Shown here: one piece after another, positions 49,675-59,853 of the stretch | How positions within the stretch are numbered: the stretch's first letter is position 1 | How the letters are laid out: the number at the start of each line of letters is the position of its first letter | Assembly: GCA_021819435.1 (NCBI GenBank) | Contig: JAKARB010000007.1 | Coordinates: 177,145 to 241,144 of the forward strand | Direction: 5' to 3' | Source of the DNA: Pseudomonadota bacterium | GTDB taxonomy: Bacteria; Pseudomonadota; Gammaproteobacteria; Burkholderiales; Burkholderiaceae_C | DNA length: 64,000 nucleotides | Notes under the pieces: generated by a model | The model's input: only the letters and a program-made list of their open reading frames with translations | Databases searched by the model: none | What the model was told of the DNA's origin: nothing | Position numbers and translations under genes: made by a program

Positions 49675-52600
49675 ATGCAAGCAACCCGATACAGCACCGT
49701 CCGCATCGCCCTTGGTTCGGTTTTGATTGGCAGCGTCCCGATGGCGCCCACGGCGGTGGCCCAGGCCGTTTCGAAGGTGGTGGCCGATCCCGGCGCCCCG
49801 GCTTCCCAGCGGCCCACGATGACGGAGTCGCTGAACAAGACACCGGTGCAGAACATCGCGGCGCCCAATGCCAGCGGCCTGTCGCACAACAAGGTGCGCG
49901 AGTTCGGGGTGGACCAGCGCAACCTGATCATCAACAACTCGCGGATCGACGCCATCTCCAAGATCGGCGGGGCGGTGGTGGCCAACCCCAATCTCGCCGG
50001 GGGCGAGGCACGCCTGATCCTCAACGAGGTCACGGGTGGTTCGCGTTCGACGCTCAACGGCAACACGGAGTTGCTTGGCGGTCGCGCCGCTTACATCCTG
50101 GCCAACCCCAACGGCATCACCTGTGATGGCTGCGGCTTCCTGAACTTTCCTCGGGTGACCATGACCACCGGCGTGCCGGTCATCGATGGCGGCGTGCTGC
50201 GTGGCCTGCGTGTCAATGGCGGCGATGTCCGCATCGGCGCGGGTGGCCTCAACACCGAGGGCCTGGATGCCTTCGACATCATCTCTCGCTCGCTGGTGAT
50301 CGATGGCGTGGCCAAGGCATCTTCGATCCGTGTGGTGGCCGGCCGCAACGATGTGGCCTACGACTCCCTGGCCGCCACGCCATTGGCTCCGGATGGCAGC
50401 CTCGCGCCGAGCTGGGCCATCGACTCCAGCCTGCTGGGCGGCATGTACGCCGGGCGCATCACGCTGGTGAGCACCGAAGCTGGCGTGGGCGTGCGCCTGC
50501 GAGGCGAGGTGGCGGCGTCGGTGGACGACGTGACCCTGGATGCCGCCGGCCGCATCTCGATCAAGGGCGCCATGACGGCTGTGCGCGATGTGCGCGTGGC
50601 GTCGACGGCACCGGCGTCGGGCGCGGGAGCCGAGATCGAATTCGATGATGCGAAGGTCTATGGCGGGCGCGATGTCTTGGTGGACGGGGCCGACCTGGCC
50701 TTGAGCGGCGGCCGCCTGGGCGCGGGCCGCGACCTGACCGTGCGAGGCGCGTCGCTGCAGGACAGCGGCGCTGGCCAACGAGACGCAGGCCGAGACATCT
50801 CCGTGAGCCTTGTCGGCACCAGCGACATCACCGGCAGCGTGTGGCAGGCCAGCCAGAATCTGAGCTGGACCGCTGACTCGCTGACGCTGACGGGTGCCGC
50901 CGTGCGAAGCGGTGGCGCGGCCTCTTTGCGGCTGCGCAGCCTGACCCTCGACGCCGCCAGTTTCGATGGCGGCAACAAGGGGCTGCGTTCCGGTGGCGCA
51001 CTGGACTTGCAAGTCACCGAGGCGATCGACAACGCGGGCCTGATCGCCGGTGACGCCGGGCTCACCTTGCGTGCTGGCAGCCTGAACAACCGCAGCGGTG
51101 CCTTGATCCAGTCTGGCGCCGATCAGGCTGCCGATGGCAGCATCACTGTGATGGGCGTCCTCACGCAAGCAGGGACGCTGGGCAGCACGGGCGACCTGAG
51201 CATCACGGCCCAGTCGCTGAACAACGATGCGGGCGAGATCAGCGCGCAAGACGAGCTGACCATCACGGTGTCAGAGGCCTGGGTCAACGCCCAGAGCGCG
51301 AAGGTCAAGGCCAAGTCCTTGACGGCCCGCGCGGCGAGCGTGGACAACGCAGGCATCGTCTACGGCCAGCGGCTGCTGGACCTGACGATGGCAAGCCTGC
51401 GCAACCGTTCCACCGGCCAGATCACATCGGGTGGCGACGCGACCATGCAGCAGGCCGGCGGCGGCGGCACGCTCAACAACGCGGGCCAGATCGGCGCCAA
51501 GGGCACGTTGAGCCTGCACCAGGACCAGATCACCAACGAGGGGGGTGGCGAGCTCATCGGCGAGTCGGCGCTCAACGCCACCGTTCGCCAGTTCAGCAAT
51601 GCGGGCACCGTGGCTTCTGACGGCGCGGCGACGTTCAACCGCCCGTCGGCACGCGGTGCGCAATTCACCAACACCGGCACGGTGGATGTGGGTTCGTTCA
51701 GCGCTTCCTTCGACAGCATCCTCAATCAGGGCACGCTGTTCGGCCTCGATGACGTGAGCCTGAACGCCTCCACGCTGCGCAACGAAAACAGCATCCAGTC
51801 CGGCAACACGATGACGCTGAACGCGCTCACGTTGCAGAACGTCTCCAGCGCCACGCGCACGGCCAACATCACGGCGCAAGGCAACCTGAACATCACCGGC
51901 AACCAGACGCTGCTCAACCAGGCCACGGCCGAGCAGCGCGCCATCATTGCTTCCACGGGCGGGATCTTGAGCATCGACTCCCGCAGTGGATCGGCGGCCG
52001 GGCAGAGCGTGCACAACCTGGGCGGCCTGCTGTTCGGCAAGAACGGCCTGATGCTGTACGTCTCGCACGAATTCCTCAACCGCAACGAGGGTAACCGCCG
52101 CGGCGTGGTGTTCGCTGACTCGGGCCAGATGTGGATCGGGGGGGCCAACCAGGCCGCCATCGACGCCACGGGCGCGGACATCTTGGTGCGAAACGAGCAG
52201 TCGGACATCGAGAACCGGCTGGGCAGCGTGTCCATCTACGCGGATGTGTTCGAGAACACGCCGGGCGCTTACACACCGGTCAAGACGACGGTGACGACCA
52301 GCCGGTCCTCGGGCTCCTTCGATTACGACGGGACCCTCGATGGCGCTGGCGACCTGATCTCGGTCTACAGCGGCTGCGCCACCTACGAAGACCACTTCGA
52401 CAAGGACCGCCGTGGGCACCGCTGCGCGAGGTCGGTCACCATCACCCAGGAGCAACTGGTGGGTGGCAGCGCGCCGCGCAGCGCGGTCATGGCGGGCACC
52501 GACCTGAACCTGTACGTGGGCAAGTCCGCCCTCAACTACGTCAGCCTGATGTCGGCTGGCGGCAACCTGACGATCTCCGGCTCGGCTGGCGCCACCTTCG

Positions 52601-55600
52601 AGAACCGCGCTGTGACGCTGCTTTATCAAGAGCAGGCCACGGTCTACCGTTACGACGATGGCGGCCGCACCCTGAACCCTGCGGGTGACTGCTACCAGGA
52701 TGGCAAGTACATCAAGTGCTTCTTCCTGAGCGGCGCTGCTTTCCCCAACCGTCGCAAGGAGTTCACCAACATCAGCCTCCAGACGGCGCCATCGCGGCTC
52801 ACGACCGGGGTGCCATCCACGGTCGAAGCCGGCCGCACGCTCACCATCAACGTCAGCAAGCTCGTCAACGAGAACAGCGGCACCGAGAACCAGAACACCC
52901 CGCCCAGCGGCCAATCCACCGGGGCTTCGGGCGGCACGGTCAACAACCCGAATGTGTCGGGCAGCGTCAGCGGCCAGACCCTGACCTCGAGCACGCTGCA
53001 GGGCCTGGGCAACCTGCAAAACAGCCCCTTCTTCCTGCCATCCAAGAACCCCGCCTCGGGCTTCCTGTTCGAGACGGACCCACGCCTCATCACCCTGGCG
53101 GGCCTGTATGGCTCGGACCTCTTCCTCAAGGCGCTGGGGCTCGACCCGGTCAAGTACCTGCGCGTGGGTGACCCGTATTTCGAGCAGCAATTGCTGCGTC
53201 AGCAACTGCTGTCGCAGGCGGGCCAGCGCTTCATCGCCGAAGGCATGGTCAGCGAGAACGATCAGTTCAAGTACCTGATGGAAAACGGCGTGGCCTCCGC
53301 CGGCGACCTGAAGCTGCGCGTGGGCGTGGCGCTCACGGCCGAGCAGGTCTCCAGCCTGCAAAAAGACATCGTGTGGATGGTCGAGACCGAGGTGCAGGGC
53401 AAGAAGGTCCTGGTGCCCCAGCTCTACCTGGCCGATTCGACCCGCGCCTGGCTGGCCAGCGGAGCCAAGCTCACGGGCCAGGACATCGAGGCCACGGCCG
53501 CGGGCGACATCCGCAACAGCGGCGCCATCGTCGCGCGCGACAGCATCAAGCTCGACGCGGGCGGCACCTTCACCAACCGCCTGGGCGACGTCTCGGCCGG
53601 CGGCTCGCTGAATGTGAAGGCCAAGGGCGACGTGCTCAACCAGAGCGGCACCATCCGGGGCGGCGACGTCACGGTGACCTCCACCGAGGGCTCGGTGGTG
53701 AATGAAACGCTCACCCGCGACATCACCGTCCATGGCGAAGTGGGCAGTGGCACCAACACGGTCGTGGGTGGCACCGCCAGCATCACGGCCAAGGGCAAAC
53801 TCGACATCGACGCCAAGCAAGACATCGTCTCGAAGGGCGGCGAACTCAACGCCGGCAAGGATGCCAACCTCACCGCGGGCAACGACATCGTCCTCACGAC
53901 CATTGAGAAGCAGAGCTACAGCGGCAAACGCGACGTCAGCTACGCCGACGGCTACCGCACCGAATCCATTCGCACCGAACAGAAGACCGAGCAAGTCGGC
54001 TCCACCCTCAACGTCGGCGGCAACCTGAGCGCCAAAGCCGGTCGGGACATCAAGCTCGAAGCCAGCGAAGCCAACGTGGGCGGCAACGCGTCGCTGGATG
54101 CCAAGCGCGACATCACCATCACCGCCAAGGGCGAGACCAGCAAGTCCACCAGCGACACCAGCACCACCAGCTGGAACACCAGCGCCAGCGAGAAGACCAC
54201 CATCGAGCAGACCACGGGCAAGGCCGCAGGCCTGAACGTGGGCGGCAACCTGGCCATCCAGTCGGGGCGTGACACCAACATCGTCGGCTCGGACGTGACC
54301 GTGGGCGGCGACCTCGACGTCAAGGGCGTCGGAGGCAACCTCAACGTCACGACTTTCGAGGAGACAGTCAAGGTCACCTCCGTCACCGAGAAGAGCTCCT
54401 TCTTCGGTGGCGAAGCCAAGGCCAAGGCCAACGACAGCATCGCGCAAAGCGAGGCCTCGGCCACCGGCACGCTGTTCTCCAACTCCAAGGAGACGACCGA
54501 GATCGACTCGATGAGCAACCGCGGCAGCACCCTGTCGGTGGGCGGTAACCTCAACGCCGACAAGGGCGCGATCAAGGGCGACGTCAACATCAAGGGCTCG
54601 GACGTGGCCACCGGCGGCAACCTGAACCTGAACGCCGACGGCAACATCAACATCCTTGCCGCCGATGACCGCACCACGGTCAAGCAAAGCAGCGAGTCCA
54701 ACTCCTTTGGCGTCACCGCCAGCGCTTCCATCGATGGCGCGGGGGTTGCACTCGAATACCAGCGCAACGAAAGCAACGGCAGCGCCACGCAGACCACCGC
54801 CAAGGTCTCCAGCCTGTCGGCCGGCCAAGACATCAACATCAACGCCGGCAAGGACTTCACCGAGCAGGGCACGAAGGTGCAGGCCGGCGGCAACATCGCG
54901 GTCGAGGCTGAGTCCATCAAGAGCCTCGCCGCCAAGGACACCTACACCGAAAGCGGCGACAGCCTCAGCGTCAGCGTGTCGGCCGGCGTGAAGGCCGAGA
55001 CCGGCCTGGGCGCCGTGGTCTCCAGCTTCGTGGGCAAGGGCAACAAGGCCGACTTCGACATGGCCGCAGCCAGCCAGTCGCTCAGCGGCTTGGACGTGCC
55101 CGATGCCGGTAGCGTCAAAGGAGAGCTGAGTGTGTCCGTGACCAAGACCACGTCCAGTGGCTCGGGCACCGACGCCAAGGCCTCGTCGTTCAGCAGCGGC
55201 GGCAGCACCAGCTTCAAGGCGCGCAGCGGCGACGCCACCTTCGAAGGCACGGATGTCACCGCTGGCGGCGACATCTCGGTGAGCGCCGACAAGGGCAATG
55301 TGCGCATCCAGACGGCCGACAGCAGCACCAACAGCAGCAGCAAGACCACCGATGCCAAGGTCACTGTGGGCATGAGCGCCGATGGCACCTTCTCGGCCTC
55401 GGGTTCGGGTGGCGAGAGCTCGCAGACCGCCGCCGGCACCAGCCAGAAGGCCGCCAGCTTCAAGTCAGGCGGCAACGTCAGCGTCACGGCCCAGAAAGAC
55501 GTGGAGCTGGTGGGCACCAACATCGAGGCTGCGGGCAACGCCGACATCACCGCCACCACTGGCAAGATCGACTTCAAGGCCGCGCGCAACACCACCTCGG

Positions 55601-58600
55601 CCACGTCCGATGAAATGTCGGCCAACGCCAGCTTCTCCGCCAACGTCACGGGCAAGGAAGGCAGCGTGGGCGGCGGCTACAGCGACAAGCACAGCAGCGA
55701 GTCCACTTCCACGGGCACGGCCGGCAGCATCAAGGCCGGCAACGTCAACCTCAAGTCCAAGGGAGACATCACGCTGGAAGGCACCAACATCGCGGCCAAG
55801 GACTCGGCCACCATCGACACGCAAGGCAAGGTCGACTTCCAGGCGGTGGCCAACACCAGCACCAAGACCACCACCGGCATGAGCGCGCAGGTGGACCTCG
55901 AAGCCGGCGCCAAGAGCGCGGGCGTGTCGGCATCCGGCGGCAAGACGGACGAGTTCGAATCGAGCACCACCCGCACCGGTGGCAGCCTCAACGCGGGCAA
56001 CTTGACCATCAAGGCCGGCAGCGGCATCCGCCTGGAGGGCACCAAGGTCGACGTCAAGCAGGACGCCAACATCGATGCGGGCCAAGGCAAGCTGGTGCTC
56101 GAATCGGCCACCAGCGAGAGCACCAAACGCGTCAACAACACCGACGTGGCCGTGGGCGTCAAAGCCGACGCCAAGGCCGGATCCGGCCAGGGCAGCGTCA
56201 AGGTCAAGGGAGCCTACGAAGACACCCAAAAGACCACCCAGGACAACGCCACGCTCAACATCGGCGGCAAGGCCGACCTCAAAGCCGCGCAAGGTATCGA
56301 CATCAAGGGCAAGGACGTGGGCGCGGGCGTCACCTCGGTCGTCACGGCCGGCAGCCTGGACACCCACGGCGCCAGCGTCACCACCGAGAACCGCGCCGAG
56401 GTCAACCAGTCCACCCGCCGGGATGTGGACGTGAGCGTCGGCGTCATCGTGCCCAGCAAGAAGGCGCGCAACGAGGTGGCCGACACGGTCCGCAAGGTCA
56501 AGGAAAGCGACGCGGCCAACACCATCCGCAACAAGGCGGAGTCGGCCTCCACGGCCCTGTCCAACGCCGGCAGCACCATCTCGACCAAGGCCAAGAACGC
56601 CGCGGGCGACGTGGCCACGGCCTTCAAGAACGTGGGCAAGGACGACGCCACCCGCCAGGCCAACAACGATGCCAACAGCGCGGCCAAGCTCCAGCGCGAC
56701 ACGGACCTGAACCAGACCCGCATGGCCAAGCTGGACGCGGCCACCGACAAGAAACTGGCCAACAACCTGGCGCAGGCCGACCGCCAGCAGACCAAGAAGG
56801 CCGCGGCCATCGACGCCGACCAGGCCAAGGCCGACCAGCGCGCCCGCTACGAGCAACAACAGGCCGACAACGCCGCCACCAAGCAGCGCGACCAGGCCAT
56901 CAAGAAGCTCGACCCCACGCTGGATGCCAAGGCCCGCGATCAGGAGGTGGCCAAGATCAACGCCGACTTCGATGCCAAGAAGGCCGACAACGCCCGCGCC
57001 TTCGAAGACAAGAAGCTGGCCAACGCCAATGAGGCCCTCACCCAGAAAAGCAACCTCGCCGAGACCACCGCCAACCGCAAGGAGGCTGCCGAGACCCGCC
57101 GCGCCGAGTCGATGAAGCGCCACCAGGACGAAGCCGCGCCCGTGCAGCAAACGCTGGCCCAGCGCAGCGGCGATGACGGCAGCCAGGCCAAGGCCGACCA
57201 GCAACTGGCCAAGCAGTCCACCGAGGCGCGCCAGCAGGCGCAGGTCACGCAAGCCAAGGCCGACGCGGTCAAGGCCAAGGCCGACAACGACGCAACGCGA
57301 GACAAGCTCAAGGCCGACCACCAGGCCAAGCGCGACGCGGACACCGCCATCAACCAGGCCCGCAAGGACCAGGCCGAAGCCGACCGCAAGGTCGACGCCG
57401 ACAACACCCTGACGGACGCGCAGCGCCAGGCCAAGAAGGAAGCCAACCAGAAGGCCGCCGACGACAAGGTCAAACAAGCTGAGACCAAGCGCGACGACCA
57501 ACTCAAGGCCAACGACGAGGCCCACAACCAAGCCCTGGCCGACAACAGCAAGGCCCGCGAAGACGCCCGCGTGAAGGCCGAAGCCGCCGAGCGCAAGGCC
57601 GTGGCCGACGCTGAGCTGGCCGCCCGCAAATCCGTCAAGGACGACAGCGTCAAGCAGGTCGAGCAAAGCGAGCAGGCCAAGATCAACCAGATCAAGCAGG
57701 ACGGCGACACCAAGCTGGCCAACCTGGACAAGGCACGCGACGCATCGATTGAGAGCGCACAAAAGGCTTACGACAAGGTGGCCAAGGACCCCAAGGCCAC
57801 CGAGCAGCAAAAGGCCGATGCCCTCAAGCGCAAGGAGGCCGAGGTCAAGCGCGCCAACGAAGGGCACGAGAAGGCCACCGCCGAAGCCAAGAAGGACATG
57901 GAAGAGAAGGTCAAACAGGCCGAAGCCGACAAGACCCAGGCCGTGGACGTCGCGCAGCAGACCATGGTCAAGAAGCTCGACGAGGCGCAGAAGAAGCGCG
58001 AAGACGCGCTGGCCGTGCAAGAGAAGGCGGAGGCCGACCTGGCAGCCGGACTGCTCAAGCAGAACCAGCAGCGCAACGGCGACCAGGGCGCCGAAGCCCA
58101 GGCCCTGGCGAAGGCCGATGCCATCCGCAACGACACCACCCTGTCGGACGTGGACCGCGCCAAGAAGCTGCAAGCCGAAGGCGTGAAGGCCGCCGACGCG
58201 ATCCGCGACGAGCGCATCCAGCAAGCCACCGAACGCCACCAGCTCGAAGCCAAGCGCGACGAAGCGGCCAAAGCCGCCGAGATCGCCGGCATCGACCCGC
58301 GCCTGGACAGCGCTGGCCATGACGCCGCCAAGAAAGCCATCGACGACAAGTACCAGGCCCGCGCCGACGAGCGCGACACCCGCCTCAAGACCGAGAAAGA
58401 TCAGGCCGTTGCCAATGCCACGAAGTCCAAGGCCGACGCCACGGCGCAAGGCGAGCGCGACACCGCCATCGCCCAGGCCAAGGAGGATGCGCAAAAGCGT
58501 TTCGACCAGGACACGAAGCAGGCCGACGAGCAGCTCAAAAAGGAACTGGCTGCGGTGGACAAGGACACGAAGCGCACCGACGAGCAGAAGAAGGCCGAGA

Positions 58601-59799
58601 AGGCGCGCTTGCAGACCGAAGCCGACCAGGCCGCGAAAGACCGCACCTTGCAGCGCGATCAGGCCGAGGCCAATGCGGCCCAACAGCAAGACGTCAAGCA
58701 AGCCGCCGCGCGCCGCGACGAACAGGTCAAGCAAGCCGAGAAAGACCGCGACGACAAGCTCAACGCCAAACCCGCGCCGACCGAGGCAGAGAAGAAGCGC
58801 ATCCTGGCTGATTTCGACAAGGCCAAGCAAAACGCCGAGACCCGCAAGACGGCCGCCGAAAAGGACGCCGCCGCACAGCAGAAGGAGCGCCTCGCCGAGA
58901 TCGAACGCAGCCACCGGGACGCCGAGGTCGACGCCAACACCGCGCTGACCGTCAAGGAGCGCGAGCAGAAGAAGGCCGAACACGCCAAGGCCGAAGCCCT
59001 GGCCAAGAAAGAAGCCGATGGCCTGCGCGCCGAAGCCGACAAGCTGCTCAAGCCCGTGCTGACGCCCGAAGAGCGCCTGGCCCGTGACACCGCCGCGGCT
59101 GAACGCAACGCCCCGGCGGCCGGACCTTCGGACGACAAGGTCCGCAACCCCGACGCCCTGTCCACCCGCCTGCGTCAGCTGGGCACCAAGGCCAAGCGCT
59201 GGAAGGAGGTCGTCACGGCCTTTGGCATCAAGGTCAAGACCACGCCACCCCCGAAAGAAAAGCCCACCGAAGACACCGCCCTTGGCACGCCCCAGCTGCT
59301 GACCCTGGCGCGCAACTTCCAACCGGGCGACCAAGCCATGGCCCTGCGCGTGCTGCGCGACCCCGACGTCCAGAAGGGCGCGGTGGTGCAGCAGGCGGTG
59401 CAAAGCCTGCGCGAAGAAGTGCGCGAAGAGCGCCTCAAGGAGATCACCGCTTCCTTGAAGGGCGGCAACGAGCTGGGCGTGCTCACCGTGGCCGACCAGC
59501 GCCGCTACCTCGTCGCCCAAGGCCAGCTCAAGGAAGGCGACAAGCTGAGCCCTGCCGAGGTCATGGCCCGCTTCAAGTCAACGCTGGATGCCGAGGTGGC
59601 GCAGGTGCAGCCCACCGCCGAGCAGAAGGCCGAGATCCTCAAGGCGATGGCGGTGGATGTGCCCAAGGACAAGACCGTCGACGACGTCTACGGCGAGGTC
59701 TTGCAGAAGTCGGACAAGGCGATCAAGCACATCATCAAGGACGACATGAAGCTCGATGGTCAACGTGCCGATGACATGGCGGCGAAGTTCGCGCCTTGA
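49675..59799 (+). CDS. Giant TpsA exoprotein, FHA/CdiA-like, with a long C-terminal coiled coil
   Basis: Length 3374 residues from the ATG at 49675 (GAGGA upstream). A signal peptide ends near TAVAQA. The TPS secretion domain follows, with NPNGIT at 144-149. FHA-type beta-helix repeats cover most of residues 200-2240, broken by a CdiA-like block at about 1130-1255 (ETDPRLITLAGLYGSDLFLKALG, VGDPYFEQQLL, DIVWMVETEVQGKKVLVPQLYL, each a separate match). From about 2280 to 3125 the protein turns into a low-complexity Ala/Lys/Asp/Gln/Glu coiled coil. A final helical region of about 200 residues ends DDMAAKFAP. There is no VENN pretoxin motif, no recognisable toxin, and no immunity gene behind it. 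Probably a large adhesin or a fibre tip carrier; toxin delivery is not supported. Confidence 0.92.
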   Translation: MQATRYSTVRIALGSVLIGSVPMAPTAVAQAVSKVVADPGAPASQRPTMTESLNKTPVQNIAAPNASGLSHNKVREFGVDQRNLIINNSRIDAISKIGGAVVANPNLAGGEARLILNEVTGGSRSTLNGNTELLGGRAAYILANPNGITCDGCGFLNFPRVTMTTGVPVIDGGVLRGLRVNGGDVRIGAGGLNTEGLDAFDIISRSLVIDGVAKASSIRVVAGRNDVAYDSLAATPLAPDGSLAPSWAIDSSLLGGMYAGRITLVSTEAGVGVRLRGEVAASVDDVTLDAAGRISIKGAMTAVRDVRVASTAPASGAGAEIEFDDAKVYGGRDVLVDGADLALSGGRLGAGRDLTVRGASLQDSGAGQRDAGRDISVSLVGTSDITGSVWQASQNLSWTADSLTLTGAAVRSGGAASLRLRSLTLDAASFDGGNKGLRSGGALDLQVTEAIDNAGLIAGDAGLTLRAGSLNNRSGALIQSGADQAADGSITVMGVLTQAGTLGSTGDLSITAQSLNNDAGEISAQDELTITVSEAWVNAQSAKVKAKSLTARAASVDNAGIVYGQRLLDLTMASLRNRSTGQITSGGDATMQQAGGGGTLNNAGQIGAKGTLSLHQDQITNEGGGELIGESALNATVRQFSNAGTVASDGAATFNRPSARGAQFTNTGTVDVGSFSASFDSILNQGTLFGLDDVSLNASTLRNENSIQSGNTMTLNALTLQNVSSATRTANITAQGNLNITGNQTLLNQATAEQRAIIASTGGILSIDSRSGSAAGQSVHNLGGLLFGKNGLMLYVSHEFLNRNEGNRRGVVFADSGQMWIGGANQAAIDATGADILVRNEQSDIENRLGSVSIYADVFENTPGAYTPVKTTVTTSRSSGSFDYDGTLDGAGDLISVYSGCATYEDHFDKDRRGHRCARSVTITQEQLVGGSAPRSAVMAGTDLNLYVGKSALNYVSLMSAGGNLTISGSAGATFENRAVTLLYQEQATVYRYDDGGRTLNPAGDCYQDGKYIKCFFLSGAAFPNRRKEFTNISLQTAPSRLTTGVPSTVEAGRTLTINVSKLVNENSGTENQNTPPSGQSTGASGGTVNNPNVSGSVSGQTLTSSTLQGLGNLQNSPFFLPSKNPASGFLFETDPRLITLAGLYGSDLFLKALGLDPVKYLRVGDPYFEQQLLRQQLLSQAGQRFIAEGMVSENDQFKYLMENGVASAGDLKLRVGVALTAEQVSSLQKDIVWMVETEVQGKKVLVPQLYLADSTRAWLASGAKLTGQDIEATAAGDIRNSGAIVARDSIKLDAGGTFTNRLGDVSAGGSLNVKAKGDVLNQSGTIRGGDVTVTSTEGSVVNETLTRDITVHGEVGSGTNTVVGGTASITAKGKLDIDAKQDIVSKGGELNAGKDANLTAGNDIVLTTIEKQSYSGKRDVSYADGYRTESIRTEQKTEQVGSTLNVGGNLSAKAGRDIKLEASEANVGGNASLDAKRDITITAKGETSKSTSDTSTTSWNTSASEKTTIEQTTGKAAGLNVGGNLAIQSGRDTNIVGSDVTVGGDLDVKGVGGNLNVTTFEETVKVTSVTEKSSFFGGEAKAKANDSIAQSEASATGTLFSNSKETTEIDSMSNRGSTLSVGGNLNADKGAIKGDVNIKGSDVATGGNLNLNADGNINILAADDRTTVKQSSESNSFGVTASASIDGAGVALEYQRNESNGSATQTTAKVSSLSAGQDININAGKDFTEQGTKVQAGGNIAVEAESIKSLAAKDTYTESGDSLSVSVSAGVKAETGLGAVVSSFVGKGNKADFDMAAASQSLSGLDVPDAGSVKGELSVSVTKTTSSGSGTDAKASSFSSGGSTSFKARSGDATFEGTDVTAGGDISVSADKGNVRIQTADSSTNSSSKTTDAKVTVGMSADGTFSASGSGGESSQTAAGTSQKAASFKSGGNVSVTAQKDVELVGTNIEAAGNADITATTGKIDFKAARNTTSATSDEMSANASFSANVTGKEGSVGGGYSDKHSSESTSTGTAGSIKAGNVNLKSKGDITLEGTNIAAKDSATIDTQGKVDFQAVANTSTKTTTGMSAQVDLEAGAKSAGVSASGGKTDEFESSTTRTGGSLNAGNLTIKAGSGIRLEGTKVDVKQDANIDAGQGKLVLESATSESTKRVNNTDVAVGVKADAKAGSGQGSVKVKGAYEDTQKTTQDNATLNIGGKADLKAAQGIDIKGKDVGAGVTSVVTAGSLDTHGASVTTENRAEVNQSTRRDVDVSVGVIVPSKKARNEVADTVRKVKESDAANTIRNKAESASTALSNAGSTISTKAKNAAGDVATAFKNVGKDDATRQANNDANSAAKLQRDTDLNQTRMAKLDAATDKKLANNLAQADRQQTKKAAAIDADQAKADQRARYEQQQADNAATKQRDQAIKKLDPTLDAKARDQEVAKINADFDAKKADNARAFEDKKLANANEALTQKSNLAETTANRKEAAETRRAESMKRHQDEAAPVQQTLAQRSGDDGSQAKADQQLAKQSTEARQQAQVTQAKADAVKAKADNDATRDKLKADHQAKRDADTAINQARKDQAEADRKVDADNTLTDAQRQAKKEANQKAADDKVKQAETKRDDQLKANDEAHNQALADNSKAREDARVKAEAAERKAVADAELAARKSVKDDSVKQVEQSEQAKINQIKQDGDTKLANLDKARDASIESAQKAYDKVAKDPKATEQQKADALKRKEAEVKRANEGHEKATAEAKKDMEEKVKQAEADKTQAVDVAQQTMVKKLDEAQKKREDALAVQEKAEADLAAGLLKQNQQRNGDQGAEAQALAKADAIRNDTTLSDVDRAKKLQAEGVKAADAIRDERIQQATERHQLEAKRDEAAKAAEIAGIDPRLDSAGHDAAKKAIDDKYQARADERDTRLKTEKDQAVANATKSKADATAQGERDTAIAQAKEDAQKRFDQDTKQADEQLKKELAAVDKDTKRTDEQKKAEKARLQTEADQAAKDRTLQRDQAEANAAQQQDVKQAAARRDEQVKQAEKDRDDKLNAKPAPTEAEKKRILADFDKAKQNAETRKTAAEKDAAAQQKERLAEIERSHRDAEVDANTALTVKEREQKKAEHAKAEALAKKEADGLRAEADKLLKPVLTPEERLARDTAAAERNAPAAGPSDDKVRNPDALSTRLRQLGTKAKRWKEVVTAFGIKVKTTPPPKEKPTEDTALGTPQLLTLARNFQPGDQAMALRVLRDPDVQKGAVVQQAVQSLREEVREERLKEITASLKGGNELGVLTVADQRRYLVAQGQLKEGDKLSPAEVMARFKSTLDAEVAQVQPTAEQKAEILKAMAVDVPKDKTVDDVYGEVLQKSDKAIKHIIKDDMKLDGQRADDMAAKFAP

Positions 59800-59853
59800 T
59801 GTGAGCACCCGCCTGCCCGCCTCACCTTCGGGCTTTGGTCCGGCTCAAGGCGA

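Noticed and set aside
53500..56400. CRISPR-like array in the repeated DNA of tpsA
   Set aside because: The repeats are in-frame protein repeats of uneven length and sequence, not short identical repeats with unique spacers.
51271..59520. Very long minus-strand open frames (up to 1351 codons) opposite tpsA
   Set aside because: They are antisense to a well-supported TpsA gene and arise from its GC-rich repeats; their translations are low-complexity with no domain.
56400..59799. A contact-dependent inhibition toxin at the TpsA C-terminus
   Set aside because: No VENN pretoxin motif, no recognisable toxin domain and no small immunity gene downstream; the next gene is convergent.
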